From Phycisphaeraceae bacterium (GTDB taxonomy: Bacteria; Planctomycetota; Phycisphaerae; Phycisphaerales; UBA1924), in contig CP075368.1 in assembly GCA_019454185.1 (NCBI GenBank), positions 1,963,649-2,027,648 of the forward strand: a stretch of 64,000 nt of DNA, in the 5' to 3' direction. Each line of letters starts with the position of its first letter. Within the stretch, counting starts at the first letter, position 1. The position numbers were made by a program, and so were the translations under genes. Of the stretch, positions 43,908 through 51,636 are shown one piece after another. The notes under the pieces are model-generated. The model saw only the letters and a list, made by a program, of their open reading frames with translations, ran no database searches and had not been told where the DNA came from.

Positions 43908-44792
43908 GATCTCGTTCCGGCGAGTCGGGTTCGCATCGGTGCCGGCAGGAGCGGCAATCCCCGGCAACACGATCGTGAAGTCGGTCCCTTTGCCCTGCTC
44001 GGTGTGGACCTCAAGCCGGCCACCGTGCGCTTCGACAAGGCGGCGCGCGGTCGGCAGACCAAGCCCGCTGCCGCCCGCCTTTGTCGTGAAGTACGGCTGA
44101 AAGATGCGATCGATCCTATCGGGCGCGATGCCGGGGCCCGTGTCGATGACGTGGATTCTGGTTTCCGGCTTGCGCTCGGCGTCGAGCGTCGCCTCGGTCC
44201 GAAGGATCAGCTCCTTGGTGCCGCTCGTCTGCTCGCCGGACATCGCCTGCACCGCGTTCAGCATGAGGTTCAGCAGCGCCTGCTTCAGGTGCGGCGCATC
44301 GACCTCGCTCATCAGCCGATTCGAATCGATGCTCTCGCGTAGGCGCACGCCCTGGCTCTCCGCCTGCGGGAGAAAGAAATCGATGAGTTCTCTGACGATG
44401 TCGTTCAGATCGGTGGGAACCCGCTCGAGCTTCAGATCCCCCGCGTACCTGAGAAAGTCCGTCAGGATGCCTCGCAACCGCTCGACCTCGCGCCTTAACG
44501 ACGAGATCCTCCGCGTGAGCCGCCCCTTTTCATCGTCGGCGACCGGTAGTTCCGCTATCGCCTCGCCGAGAAGCTGGGCGTTCAGGCCGATCGTCGAAAG
44601 CGGATTCTTGATCTCGTGTGCGAGCCCCCCGGTCATCGCGCCGATCTCGGCCATGCGCTCGGCGGCACGGGCCCTGCGCTCCGCAGCTCGCACCTTTCGC
44701 AGATGGCGTATGATCATCCAGCGCGCCGCGCCCGACGCCAGAAGCACGCCCGCGCCAAACGACAGAAAGGCGATTGTGACCGATGAGGGCAC
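43902..44792 (-). CDS. Orphan sensor histidine kinase (NtrB-like)
   Basis: 296 residues from the GTG at 44792 (GGGGAT upstream); a GTG at 44870 is possible. One N-terminal membrane helix (~3-22) is followed by a short coiled coil rich in Arg/Ala and the kinase core: H-box TGGLAHEIKNPLSTIGLNAQLL, N-box LLNLMLNAVQAM, G1 VIDTGPGIAPD, F-box FQPYFTTK and G2 GSGLGLPTARRL. It has no PAS or periplasmic sensor domain, so it likely senses from the membrane or cytoplasm. No response regulator is adjacent. It lies 80 bases behind the cold-shock gene on the same strand and overlaps the kynureninase end by 6 bases. Confidence 0.88.
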   Translation of the reverse strand: MPSSVTIAFLSFGAGVLLASGAARWMIIRHLRKVRAAERRARAAERMAEIGAMTGGLAHEIKNPLSTIGLNAQLLGEAIAELPVADDEKGRLTRRISSLRREVERLRGILTDFLRYAGDLKLERVPTDLNDIVRELIDFFLPQAESQGVRLRESIDSNRLMSEVDAPHLKQALLNLMLNAVQAMSGEQTSGTKELILRTEATLDAERKPETRIHVIDTGPGIAPDRIDRIFQPYFTTKAGGSGLGLPTARRLVEAHGGRLEVHTEQGKGTDFTIVLPGIAAPAGTDANPTRRNEIS

Positions 44793-44872
44793 GCAGATCC
44801 CCGTTGATGCCGCGAGTCGAAGAGAGAAGCAGCATCGTATGTGCCGAATCGCGTTGAATCGGCGCGGCACGA

Positions 44873-45163
44873 TCAGCGACGGGGCGTTCTGGAGTAGTTC
44901 CTGCGCGGCACAACATTCACCTCGACGGCATCCGCTCCGCGCTCGATGCGGGTCGCTTTCCAACCCTTGTCGGTCTGGACCGCGTCATAGGTGACAACCG
45001 ACCCGTCCTTCAACGCTCGGAACCCCTCACCAACGATGACAGAGAAGTGGGCGAAGATATCCTGCCCCAGGGGTCCGACAATGAAGCCGAATCCCTTGCG
45101 AGGATCAAACCACTTCACTACTCCCTCGGCACCTTCGAGCCTCTGGGCTGACTGATCCGTCAT
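44873..45163 (-). CDS. Cold-shock domain protein
   Basis: 96 residues. A single cold-shock OB-fold domain at ~13-78 with KWFDPRKGFGFI (RNP1) and DIFAHFSVI (RNP2), preceded by a short acidic start and followed by a basic tail (VVPRRNYSRTPRR). It binds single-stranded RNA or DNA and acts as an RNA chaperone. The ATG at 45163 is preceded by GGGAG, which is itself held in a small hairpin. A long structured leader with its own promoter lies upstream, as expected for temperature-controlled messages. The tail is longer than in the ~67-residue classical Csp proteins. Confidence 0.93.
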   Translation of the reverse strand: MTDQSAQRLEGAEGVVKWFDPRKGFGFIVGPLGQDIFAHFSVIVGEGFRALKDGSVVTYDAVQTDKGWKATRIERGADAVEVNVVPRRNYSRTPRR

Positions 45164-45175
45164 GGGAACGCTCCC
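45164..45175 (-). promoter_or_regulatory. Hairpin sequestering the Shine-Dalgarno sequence of the cold-shock gene
   Basis: Minus-strand GGGA-GCGT-TCCC sits directly before the ATG. The GGGAG needed for ribosome binding is part of the stem, so initiation may depend on melting or on ribosome or chaperone action. Confidence 0.45.
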
Positions 45176-45189
45176 AGACTGTCGCAGCA

Positions 45190-45261
45190 ACTGTGTAGAT
45201 GTACCCTGTATGCCGCACCGACACAAGCCACAGGGTGCCTCCCAGCAAGCACCTACACAGT
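45190..45261 (-). promoter_or_regulatory. Nested stem structure in the cold-shock gene leader
   Basis: The outer stem pairs 45190-45200 with 45251-45261 (ACTGTGTAG with CTACACAGT plus flanking pairs). The inner stem pairs 45201-45209 with 45230-45238 (ACCCTGT with ACAGGGT plus a flanking GC pair and a wobble). Together they form a long two-tier hairpin in the untranslated leader. A three-codon mini-ORF (45253-45264) runs through one outer arm. Confidence 0.55.
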
Positions 45262-45264
45262 CAT
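45253..45264 (-). CDS. Three-codon mini-ORF (Met-Thr-Val) in the cold-shock leader
   Basis: The sequence ATG-ACT-GTG-TAG has GAGGAG exactly 5 nt upstream (complement at 45270-45275), a better ribosome-binding site than that of the main gene. Ribosomes starting here would cover the outer arm of the leader stem. It is too short to be shown real by coding statistics. Confidence 0.4.
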   Translation of the reverse strand: MTV

Positions 45265-45282
45265 ATGAACTCCTCAATACGC

Positions 45283-45312
45283 ATTGTGGCCAAAACTGGC
45301 CATGCTTGTCAA
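45283..45312 (-). promoter_or_regulatory. Sigma-70-type promoter of the cold-shock gene
   Basis: A perfect -35 TTGACA (45307-45312) and -10 CACAAT (45283-45288) are separated by 18 nt. The spacer contains TGGCCA twice, four bases apart. The promoter gives a leader of about 115 nt. Confidence 0.65.
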
Positions 45313-45354
45313 ACGCCGTTACCCAGATTACCGAGAAAATCAGTTGATAGTCCG

Positions 45355-45389
45355 AAAAAAACCGCGAGCCCGATAACATCGGGCCCGCG
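45355..45389 (-). terminator. Rho-independent terminator of pnp
   Basis: On the minus strand CGCGGGCCCGAT-gtt-ATCGGGCTCGCG (12-bp stem, one mismatch) is followed after one base by seven T's. It lies 30 bases behind the pnp stop and before the cold-shock promoter. Confidence 0.9.
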
Positions 45390-45419
45390 TAGATGCTTGC
45401 AGATAAGGCACTTAGGCCG

Positions 45420-47573
45420 TTATGCCTTCGGGGCAACGGGCTCAGTCGCCATGGCCGCTTTGCGGCTCAGCTTGATTCTGCCCTGGTCGTCCACGAGCAG
45501 AACCTTCACCTTCACGACATCGCCAATCTTGACCACGTCGCTGACGCTCTTGACGAAACCGTCGGCCAGCTCGGAGATGTGGCACATACCGTCTGTGCCG
45601 GGCGCAAGTTCAACGAAGGCGCCAAAGTCCTTCACGCTGACGACCTTGCCGGTGTAGATGGCACCGACCTTGATCTCTGCGCAGAGCGCCTCGATCTCGC
45701 CGCGCGCCTGCTCGATCGACTCGCCGTTCGGGGCGGAAACCATGACCGTGCCGTCATCCTCGACGTCGATCGTCACACCGTAGCGATCCTGCAGAGCCCT
45801 GATCATCTTGCCGCCCGGTCCGATGAGCTTGCCGATCTTGTCTGGATCGATCTGGATCGTCACGAGGCGTGGCGCGTAGACGGAGATCGTCGGGCGGGGA
45901 GCCGCGATGATGGACTCCATCGTGTCGATGATCTGGACGCGACCGACACGGGCCTGCTCAAGGATGCGCTCGATCTGCGAGATCGTGAGGCCACGGGTCT
46001 TGAGGTCGAGCTGGATGCCCGTGATGCCCTCACGCGTTCCGGCGACCTTGAAGTCCATGTCGCCGAAGAAATCCTCTTCGCCGATGATGTCGGTGACGAA
46101 GAGCTCATTCTTGTCGTTGTCATCCGCGAAGCGGCCGACAGAGATACCGGCGCACGTCGCCTTGATCGGAACGCCCGCATCCATGAGCGCAAGACAGCCG
46201 CCGCAGACGGAGGCCATCGATGACGAGCCGTTGGACTCGGTGATATCGCTCACGATGCGGATCGTGTAGGGGAACTCTTCAGGAGAGGGGAGGATGCCCA
46301 TGAGGGAACGCTCGGCGAGCGCGCCGTGACCGATCTCACGCCGGCCGGGACCTGTGATGCGCTTGGCCTCACCAGTCGAGAAGGGGGGGAAGTTGTAGTG
46401 CAACGTGAACTTCTTGGAGTACTCGGGGATGAGCCCGTCGATGATCTGCTCGTCCTTGGCGGTACCGAGTGTGCAGGAGACAAGCGACTGGGTTTCGCCG
46501 CGCTGGAAGAGTGATGAGCCGTGCGTACGGGGGAAGACGCCGACCGCACCCTCGATCTTGCGGATTTCGGCGGGCTTGCGGCCGTCGGCGCGGGTCTGCT
46601 TCTCGACGATGAGGCGCCGAGTGAGCTTCTCTTCGAGACGCTTGAAGGCCTCCTTGGCCATTCCGCGACGCTTCACGCTCTCCTGATACTGGGCGACATT
46701 GCCGTCGGGCTTCAGGGCGAAGTGAGTATCGAGAAGGGCCTTACGCAGTGCGTCAACGCGATTGCCACGGTCCGCCTTGCCATTGATCTGTCGAGCGGCG
46801 AGCAGATCGTTCTCGCAGAGCGACCTGACCTGCTCAGTGATCTCGGGAGTGGGGAGCAATAGCTCGCCAGCGACCTTGGCCTTGCCGCATTTCTTGGCCA
46901 GGTCATCGATCAGGCCGAGGATGTCAAGAATGGCCTTGTGACCGAATGCAATGGCGTCGAGCACCGGCTTCTCAGGGACCTCGGCAGCACCGACCTCAAT
47001 CATGTTCACGCCATCCTTGTGGCCGGCGAGAACAAGGTCCATGTCGCTGTAATCGAGCTGAGACACGGTCGGGTTGAGAACAAAGGTCGGCCCGCTCTCG
47101 GTGTGGACTCTGCCGACACGCACGGTCGCCGTCGGCCCCTCGAAGGGAACATCGGAGAGCGCGAGCGCGGCGGATGCCGCGGTGCCGGCGAGCACGTCGG
47201 TATCGTTCTCGCCATCGTGGCTCATGACCCAGACCTGGATCTGAACCTCGTCGAGGAACCCATCCGGGAAGAGCGGACGGATCGGGCGATCGATCATCCG
47301 CATGGTCAGAACTTCCTTCTCGTTGGGCGCACCCTCACGCTTGCGGAAGCCCCCCGGGAACTTGCCTGCCGCTGCGGTCTTCTCGCGATAATCGACTGTT
47401 AGGGGGAAGAAATCGATGCCCTCACGCGGAGCGGCACGGACGACAGTGGCAAGAACCACCGACTCGCCATACGTCGCCATGACGGCCGCGGAACAGAGCT
47501 TCGCAATCTTCCCGGTCTCAAGTACGAGTTTCCGGCCACCGATCTCACGCTCGACACGGATCAGATCTGCCAT
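45420..47573 (-). CDS. pnp: Polyribonucleotide nucleotidyltransferase
   Basis: 717 residues, the standard length. PNPase degrades RNA 3' to 5' with phosphate in the degradosome. Two RNase PH-like domains: the first has VDYREKTAAAGKFPGGF, and the second has RTHGSSLFQRGETQSLVSCTLG and the catalytic-region SMASVCGGCLALMDAGVPI with FVTDIIGEEDFFGDMDFKVAG. Then come a KH domain (KIGKLIGPGGKMIRALQDRYG) and an S1 domain (GAIYTGKVVSVKDFGAFVEL). It forms the classical rpsO-pnp unit with an attenuator between the genes. A strong terminator follows. Confidence 0.97.
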   Translation of the reverse strand: MADLIRVEREIGGRKLVLETGKIAKLCSAAVMATYGESVVLATVVRAAPREGIDFFPLTVDYREKTAAAGKFPGGFRKREGAPNEKEVLTMRMIDRPIRPLFPDGFLDEVQIQVWVMSHDGENDTDVLAGTAASAALALSDVPFEGPTATVRVGRVHTESGPTFVLNPTVSQLDYSDMDLVLAGHKDGVNMIEVGAAEVPEKPVLDAIAFGHKAILDILGLIDDLAKKCGKAKVAGELLLPTPEITEQVRSLCENDLLAARQINGKADRGNRVDALRKALLDTHFALKPDGNVAQYQESVKRRGMAKEAFKRLEEKLTRRLIVEKQTRADGRKPAEIRKIEGAVGVFPRTHGSSLFQRGETQSLVSCTLGTAKDEQIIDGLIPEYSKKFTLHYNFPPFSTGEAKRITGPGRREIGHGALAERSLMGILPSPEEFPYTIRIVSDITESNGSSSMASVCGGCLALMDAGVPIKATCAGISVGRFADDNDKNELFVTDIIGEEDFFGDMDFKVAGTREGITGIQLDLKTRGLTISQIERILEQARVGRVQIIDTMESIIAAPRPTISVYAPRLVTIQIDPDKIGKLIGPGGKMIRALQDRYGVTIDVEDDGTVMVSAPNGESIEQARGEIEALCAEIKVGAIYTGKVVSVKDFGAFVELAPGTDGMCHISELADGFVKSVSDVVKIGDVVKVKVLLVDDQGRIKLSRKAAMATEPVAPKA

Positions 47574-47757
47574 GTTGTCATGGTCCTTCTGCGCTGCGGC
47601 TCACGCGCGAGAATCGCGCGACGACGCCTGGGTTCTGATGTCCCACCGGATCCCTCAGGGCAGAAGGCATGACGCAGACGCTCGTGTGTATCGGGACGGC
47701 TGCGCCGTGCCCACTGCCACTCGGGTCCGGCGGAAAGTTCGCTTGAACGTACGAAAG

Positions 47758-47787
47758 AAGCCCTTGCGCGTCTCCGCACAAGGGCTT
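47758..47787 (-). terminator. Attenuator between rpsO and pnp
   Basis: On the minus strand AAGCCCTTG and CAAGGGCTT form a perfect 9-bp stem with a 12-nt loop, 11 bases behind the rpsO stop. It is followed by CTTTC rather than a full T-run. It resembles the hairpin between rpsO and pnp in E. coli and would reduce pnp transcription. Confidence 0.65.
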
Positions 47788-47798
47788 TGGAATCGGTG

Positions 47799-48068
47799 TT
47801 ACTTACGAAGACCGAGGCGCTGAATCGTCTCGCTGTACTTCTCGTGGTTCGTCCGAGCGAGGTAGCGAAGCAGTCGGTTACGCCGGCTCACCATCATCAG
47901 AAGCCCGCGGCGGCTGTGAACGTCCTTGCGGTGCTGCTGCAGATGGCCGGAGAGAGACTTGATGCGATCGGTCAGAATGGCGATCTGCGTCTCGGGAGAG
48001 CCGCTGTCGGTCTCGTGACGACGGAAGCTCTTGATGGTCGCGGCTTTGGTCTCGGCGGAAATGGCCAT
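47799..48068 (-). CDS. rpsO: 30S ribosomal protein S15
   Basis: 89 residues, exactly the usual length. It binds 16S rRNA early in assembly of the small subunit platform. Recognised by HETDSGSPETQIAILTDRI, LSGHLQQHRKDVHSRRGLLMMVSRRNRLLRYL and the end YSETIQRLGLRK. The ATG at 48068 has AGGA about 11 nt upstream. It heads the rpsO-pnp operon and has a promoter about 85 nt upstream. Confidence 0.97.
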   Translation of the reverse strand: MAISAETKAATIKSFRRHETDSGSPETQIAILTDRIKSLSGHLQQHRKDVHSRRGLLMMVSRRNRLLRYLARTNHEKYSETIQRLGLRK

Positions 48069-48115
48069 GAAAGAGATATCCTGAGGGCGTGAACGCGAAG
48101 ACCCGAACATGGCCG

Positions 48116-48130
48116 GCGCGACGATCGCGC
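48116..48130 (-). promoter_or_regulatory. Hairpin in the rpsO leader
   Basis: GCGCGA and TCGCGC form a perfect 6-bp stem with a 3-nt loop in the ~85-nt leader. S15 genes are often autoregulated by leader structures, so this is a candidate element. Confidence 0.35.
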
Positions 48131-48153
48131 TGGACTATCAGACTCGGGGGAGG

Positions 48154-48182
48154 ACTTTAGACACCTCACGCCGTTGGATCAA
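48154..48182 (-). promoter_or_regulatory. Putative promoter of rpsO-pnp
   Basis: Minus-strand -35 TTGATC (48177-48182) and -10 TAAAGT (48154-48159) are spaced by 17 nt, each four of six to consensus. Confidence 0.45.
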
Positions 48183-48282
48183 CGCAGACACTGATCGATG
48201 GTTGCAGTTTGTTCGCATGCCATACACAACCCTATTCAATGCATTCAGAACAATACGGTATCGCGAATCGCCGACCGACAGA

Positions 48283-48288
48283 TACCCT
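48283..48288 (+). promoter_or_regulatory. TANNNT (-10-like) element of the aspartate aminotransferase gene
   Basis: TACCCT ends 7 nt before the ATG at 48296 and there is no Shine-Dalgarno sequence. It is one of the weaker matches. Confidence 0.3.
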
Positions 48289-48295
48289 TCCGGCC

Positions 48296-49561
48296 ATGAC
48301 AAGCATCGGAATATCTCGTCGCGTCAGCGTTCTCAAGCCATCCGTGACCGTCTCCATGATGAACCGGGCCAAGCAGATGCAGGCCTCGGGCATCGACGTG
48401 CTCTCGTTTGCTGCGGGTGAACCCGACTTTGACACCCCGGACGCCATCAAGCAGGCCGCGATCGACGCGTTGCGTGCCGGCCAGACCAAGTACATGCCGA
48501 CACTCGGCGACATGGCAACCCGCCAGGTCATTGCTGACAAACTTGGTCGAGAGAACGGCATCCCAGGAATCGCTGCGGAGAACATCGCGATCTCCTCAGG
48601 AGGAAAGCACTCGCTCTTTGTTCTCTGCCACTGCCTGCTCGATGAGCCCCGGCCGAACGAACAACCGTGGGAGGTCGTGCTTCCGGTGCCCGCCTGGGTG
48701 AGCTACGCGCCGATCGCTGAGCTTGCGGGCGGACGCATCGTTGAGGTGCCGACAACATGCGAGAGCGGCTTCAAGGCGAGCGCGGAGCAGATACGTGCGG
48801 CAATCACGCCGCGCAGCAGGATGCTCATTCTGAACAGCCCGAGCAACCCTTGCGGGACGATGTACTCCGAGTCGGAGTTGCGCGAGATTGCTGCAGTGGT
48901 CGCAAACGCCGCGAGGTCGATCGCGCCGAATCTCGTCATCATCTCGGATGAGATCTACGAGAAAATCGTGTTCGGGCCGATCCCCCACTTCTCGATCGGA
49001 TCTGTCCCCGAGGTTGCCGAGCGCACGATCACGCTGAACGGCCTGTCGAAGGCATATGCCATGACCGGATGGCGCATCGGCTACACCGGTTGTCCCGGGG
49101 AATGGGGCAAGCAGTTCACGAATGCCATGGCAACACTCCAGGGGCAGATGTCGACCAACATCACATCGTTCGTCTACCCCGCAATCAGAACCGCTCTCAA
49201 AGAATGCCACGCGGACGCGAAGCGCATGTGCGATGCGTTCGCCTCCCGCGCCGAGGTCGTCACCCGGCGTCTGAACGCGATTCCCGGGCTCAGGACACCC
49301 ACGCCGACGGGGGCTTTCTACGCCTTCCCCGATGTATCTTCGTACTTCGGGCGAGTCTCGCCGGCAGGCAAGCGAATCGCCTCGGCACTGGATCTTTGCG
49401 AGTCGCTCCTTGCAGAGGCCCATGTAGCGCTCGTGCCGGGTGAGGACTTCGGCGGCTGCGGCGGAAACCACGTCAGAATCAGCTTCGCGTGCAGCGAGAC
49501 ACAGATCGAACGGGGGATGGATCGCTTCGGTCAGTTCCTCGCATCGCTCAGGCCCGCCTGA
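48296..49561 (+). CDS. Aspartate aminotransferase-like class I aminotransferase
   Basis: 421 residues, PLP fold type I, class I gamma-like. The start ISRRVSVLKPSVTVSMMNRAKQM and FAAGEPDFDTPDAIKQAA are typical of bacterial aspartate/prephenate aminotransferases. ILNSPSNPCGTMYSESEL and IISDEIYEKIVF follow, and Lys252 in NGLSKAYAMTGWRIGY is the Schiff-base lysine; the substrate-carboxylate Arg is in NHVRISFACSE. It transfers amino groups between aspartate and 2-oxoglutarate or related acids. It is monocistronic and diverges from rpsO. In-frame codons upstream to 48209 lack support. Confidence 0.9.
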   Translation: MTSIGISRRVSVLKPSVTVSMMNRAKQMQASGIDVLSFAAGEPDFDTPDAIKQAAIDALRAGQTKYMPTLGDMATRQVIADKLGRENGIPGIAAENIAISSGGKHSLFVLCHCLLDEPRPNEQPWEVVLPVPAWVSYAPIAELAGGRIVEVPTTCESGFKASAEQIRAAITPRSRMLILNSPSNPCGTMYSESELREIAAVVANAARSIAPNLVIISDEIYEKIVFGPIPHFSIGSVPEVAERTITLNGLSKAYAMTGWRIGYTGCPGEWGKQFTNAMATLQGQMSTNITSFVYPAIRTALKECHADAKRMCDAFASRAEVVTRRLNAIPGLRTPTPTGAFYAFPDVSSYFGRVSPAGKRIASALDLCESLLAEAHVALVPGEDFGGCGGNHVRISFACSETQIERGMDRFGQFLASLRPA

Positions 49562-49605
49562 AGCGTTCGACCCATAGCCCGCAAATGTCCGACCCCGCAG
49601 CACGC

Positions 49606-50478
49606 TCAGTCGGCAGGGTGTTCTTCCGCCTGAGGTTCCGGCTGGGCGGCTTGCTCGGCGGAAGCCAGCGAGCCGCCGGTAAGCGAGACCTCGATCTCTG
49701 CTTCCCCAGTCTGCTGGTGGCGGATTCCAAGTCTGACTTCCTGCTTGCGGACAAGCTCGAGCATCGCGAGAAACAGGCCGATCATCTCGCCGTGCTGTCG
49801 GCCGGCAAACAAGTCGGCGAACAGAACCGCACCACTCGGACCCGCTTCTCTCTTCAGGCGATCGACGATATCTGCGGCATGCAACTCAATGGGCGTGTCG
49901 TCATACGTGACCTGATGATCACCGAGCCGCTCGAAGATCAGCATCGACGACACACGCCGATACGCCTCCGCCAGATCGCTCAGGTTCACGTCTTCCAGAT
50001 GCATCTCGCCCGACGCGGCATCGATCGCTGCCTGAAGCGCGTCCGTGTCGATGCCGATCGCACTGACGGGCGATCGACGCGACCAGTCCTCACGCCTCCG
50101 TTCAAGCCCATCAGCAAGATCCCGGAACCGCTTGTACGCCAGGAGCTGCTTCACGAGGTCAGCGCGGGGATCGACTGCTTCGTCAGATGGTCCGCCCGTG
50201 CGGACCTGCTCAGAATCCTCTGCCGGACGAGGCATGAGCAACTGGCTCTTGATCTCCATCAGTGTCGCGGCCATGACGAGGAACTCGCCCGCGAGCTCGA
50301 TGTCGATCCTGGCATGGCCTCGGTCCAGCTCGCCGAGGTACTCAAGGTACTGATCCGCGATGGCAGCGACAGGGATGTCGTGAACATCCACCTCGGCCCG
50401 ACGGATGAGGAAGAGCAGCAGGTCCAGCGGCCCCTCGAAGGCGTCGAGTCTCACTCGATAGTCGTGGTCGATCACCAT
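49606..50478 (-). CDS. scpA: Segregation and condensation protein A
   Basis: 290 residues. The kleisin subunit that links Smc heads with ScpB in chromosome condensation. The start DYRVRLDAFEGPLDLLLFLIRRAEVDVHDIPVAAIADQYLEYL is diagnostic. LAGEFLVMAATLMEIKSQLLMP follows, and a winged-helix end is seen around GAVLFADLFAGRQHGEMIGLFLAMLELVRKQEVRL. The ATG at 50478 has GGAGG 7-8 nt upstream; an in-frame reading to 50577 precedes this site and is rejected. The usual partner scpB is not in the window. Confidence 0.95.
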   Translation of the reverse strand: MVIDHDYRVRLDAFEGPLDLLLFLIRRAEVDVHDIPVAAIADQYLEYLGELDRGHARIDIELAGEFLVMAATLMEIKSQLLMPRPAEDSEQVRTGGPSDEAVDPRADLVKQLLAYKRFRDLADGLERRREDWSRRSPVSAIGIDTDALQAAIDAASGEMHLEDVNLSDLAEAYRRVSSMLIFERLGDHQVTYDDTPIELHAADIVDRLKREAGPSGAVLFADLFAGRQHGEMIGLFLAMLELVRKQEVRLGIRHQQTGEAEIEVSLTGGSLASAEQAAQPEPQAEEHPAD

Positions 50479-50560
50479 CTCCGGGCCTCCGTACCACGGC
50501 GACAACCGCAAAGAAACCGAGCATGCGTGCCCCGCGTCTCCAGTGTACCCTCTCATACGA

Positions 50561-51613
50561 ATGTCGAGCGGATCCACTCCTCAGTTTGAACCACCAGCCC
50601 CCCGTGAAGAACTGGACTACGCCCGTTCGGTCCTGAAGGCCGAGGCCGCGGCGATCTCGGGGCTTGTCCACGCCGCGATCGAGGACGGAGACGGTTTCAT
50701 CAAGGCCGTCGGTCTGATCGTGGGGTGTGCGAGCGCGGGCGGCACCGTGCTCGTCTCTGGGCTTGGAAAGTCCGGACTGGTTGGAGCCAAGATCTCAGCA
50801 ACCCTGTCGAGTCTTGGGATTCCCTCGCACAGCGTCCATCCCGCCGAGGCGGCCCATGGCGACCTCGGACGCTTCCGCGCGAACGACACCGCGCTCTGTA
50901 TCTCTCATTCGGGGGAGACCGACGAGGTGGTAGATCTGGCCGCGATTCTCAGGCAGGATGGGCTCCCGATCATCGCGATCACCGGCGGAGGGCAGGAGTC
51001 GCCATCGAGTCTCGAACGCCTCGCTACGGTTTCGTTGCGACTGGGCGTTGAAGAGGAGGCCGGCTCGCCGACACTTGTCGCACCGACCTCCTCAACGACC
51101 GCAACAATGGCCCTCGGCGATGCACTCGCACTGTGTGCCGCACGCCGCAGGCAGTTTACTGAGGCCGATTTCGCGAAGCGGCACCCAGGAGGGAGTCTCG
51201 GCGGTCTGCTGCGTCCTGTGACGGATGTGCTGCGATTCAGCGCGGGCCGCAATCTTCCCGTGGTGCCGGATGACCTTCCTGTGGGCGATGCGTTGCGAAG
51301 CGCGATCAACGGGGGGAGGCGCCCGGGCGCGCTGCTTCTGGTTGACTCTGATACCGGTCGGCTCTCCGGCATCTTCACCGACGGCGATCTGCGGCGGCTG
51401 GTGCTTCGCGACCCTTCCGAGCTCGCTCGCCCGATCCGCGAAGTCATGACGCGCAACCCGAGAACCCTCTCCGATACCGCGCTTGTCCGCGACGCCGTGC
51501 GCATGGTTCGCGAGCACAGGGCAGATGAGATCCCGGTCGTTGACAGCGATCATCGCCCGGTCGGGCTACTGGACGTCCAGGATCTGGTCGCGATGAAACT
51601 CGTCAAGGATTGA
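50561..51613 (+). CDS. kdsD: Arabinose-5-phosphate isomerase (KpsF/GutQ/KdsD family)
   Basis: 350 residues. SIS domain with VLVSGLGKSGLVGAKISATLSSLGI, the HPAEAAHGDLGR segment and CISHSGETDEVVDL, then two CBS domains (ALRSAINGGRRPGALLLVD, and IREVMTRNPRTLSDTALVRDAVRMV). It turns ribulose 5-phosphate into arabinose 5-phosphate, the precursor of Kdo in lipopolysaccharide. It is followed directly by kdsC and an LptC-like gene, as in E. coli (kdsD-kdsC-lptC). The ATG at 50561 has TACCCT 9 nt upstream; a GTG at 50543 is an alternative. Confidence 0.94.
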   Translation: MSSGSTPQFEPPAPREELDYARSVLKAEAAAISGLVHAAIEDGDGFIKAVGLIVGCASAGGTVLVSGLGKSGLVGAKISATLSSLGIPSHSVHPAEAAHGDLGRFRANDTALCISHSGETDEVVDLAAILRQDGLPIIAITGGGQESPSSLERLATVSLRLGVEEEAGSPTLVAPTSSTTATMALGDALALCAARRRQFTEADFAKRHPGGSLGGLLRPVTDVLRFSAGRNLPVVPDDLPVGDALRSAINGGRRPGALLLVDSDTGRLSGIFTDGDLRRLVLRDPSELARPIREVMTRNPRTLSDTALVRDAVRMVREHRADEIPVVDSDHRPVGLLDVQDLVAMKLVKD

Positions 51614-51636
51614 GTGTCTACGCCGGAGGATCGCCC

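Noticed and set aside
45393-46223. 276-residue open frame on the plus strand
   Set aside because: Antisense to pnp; the Asp/Leu/Arg-rich pattern is the usual complement of a conserved gene.
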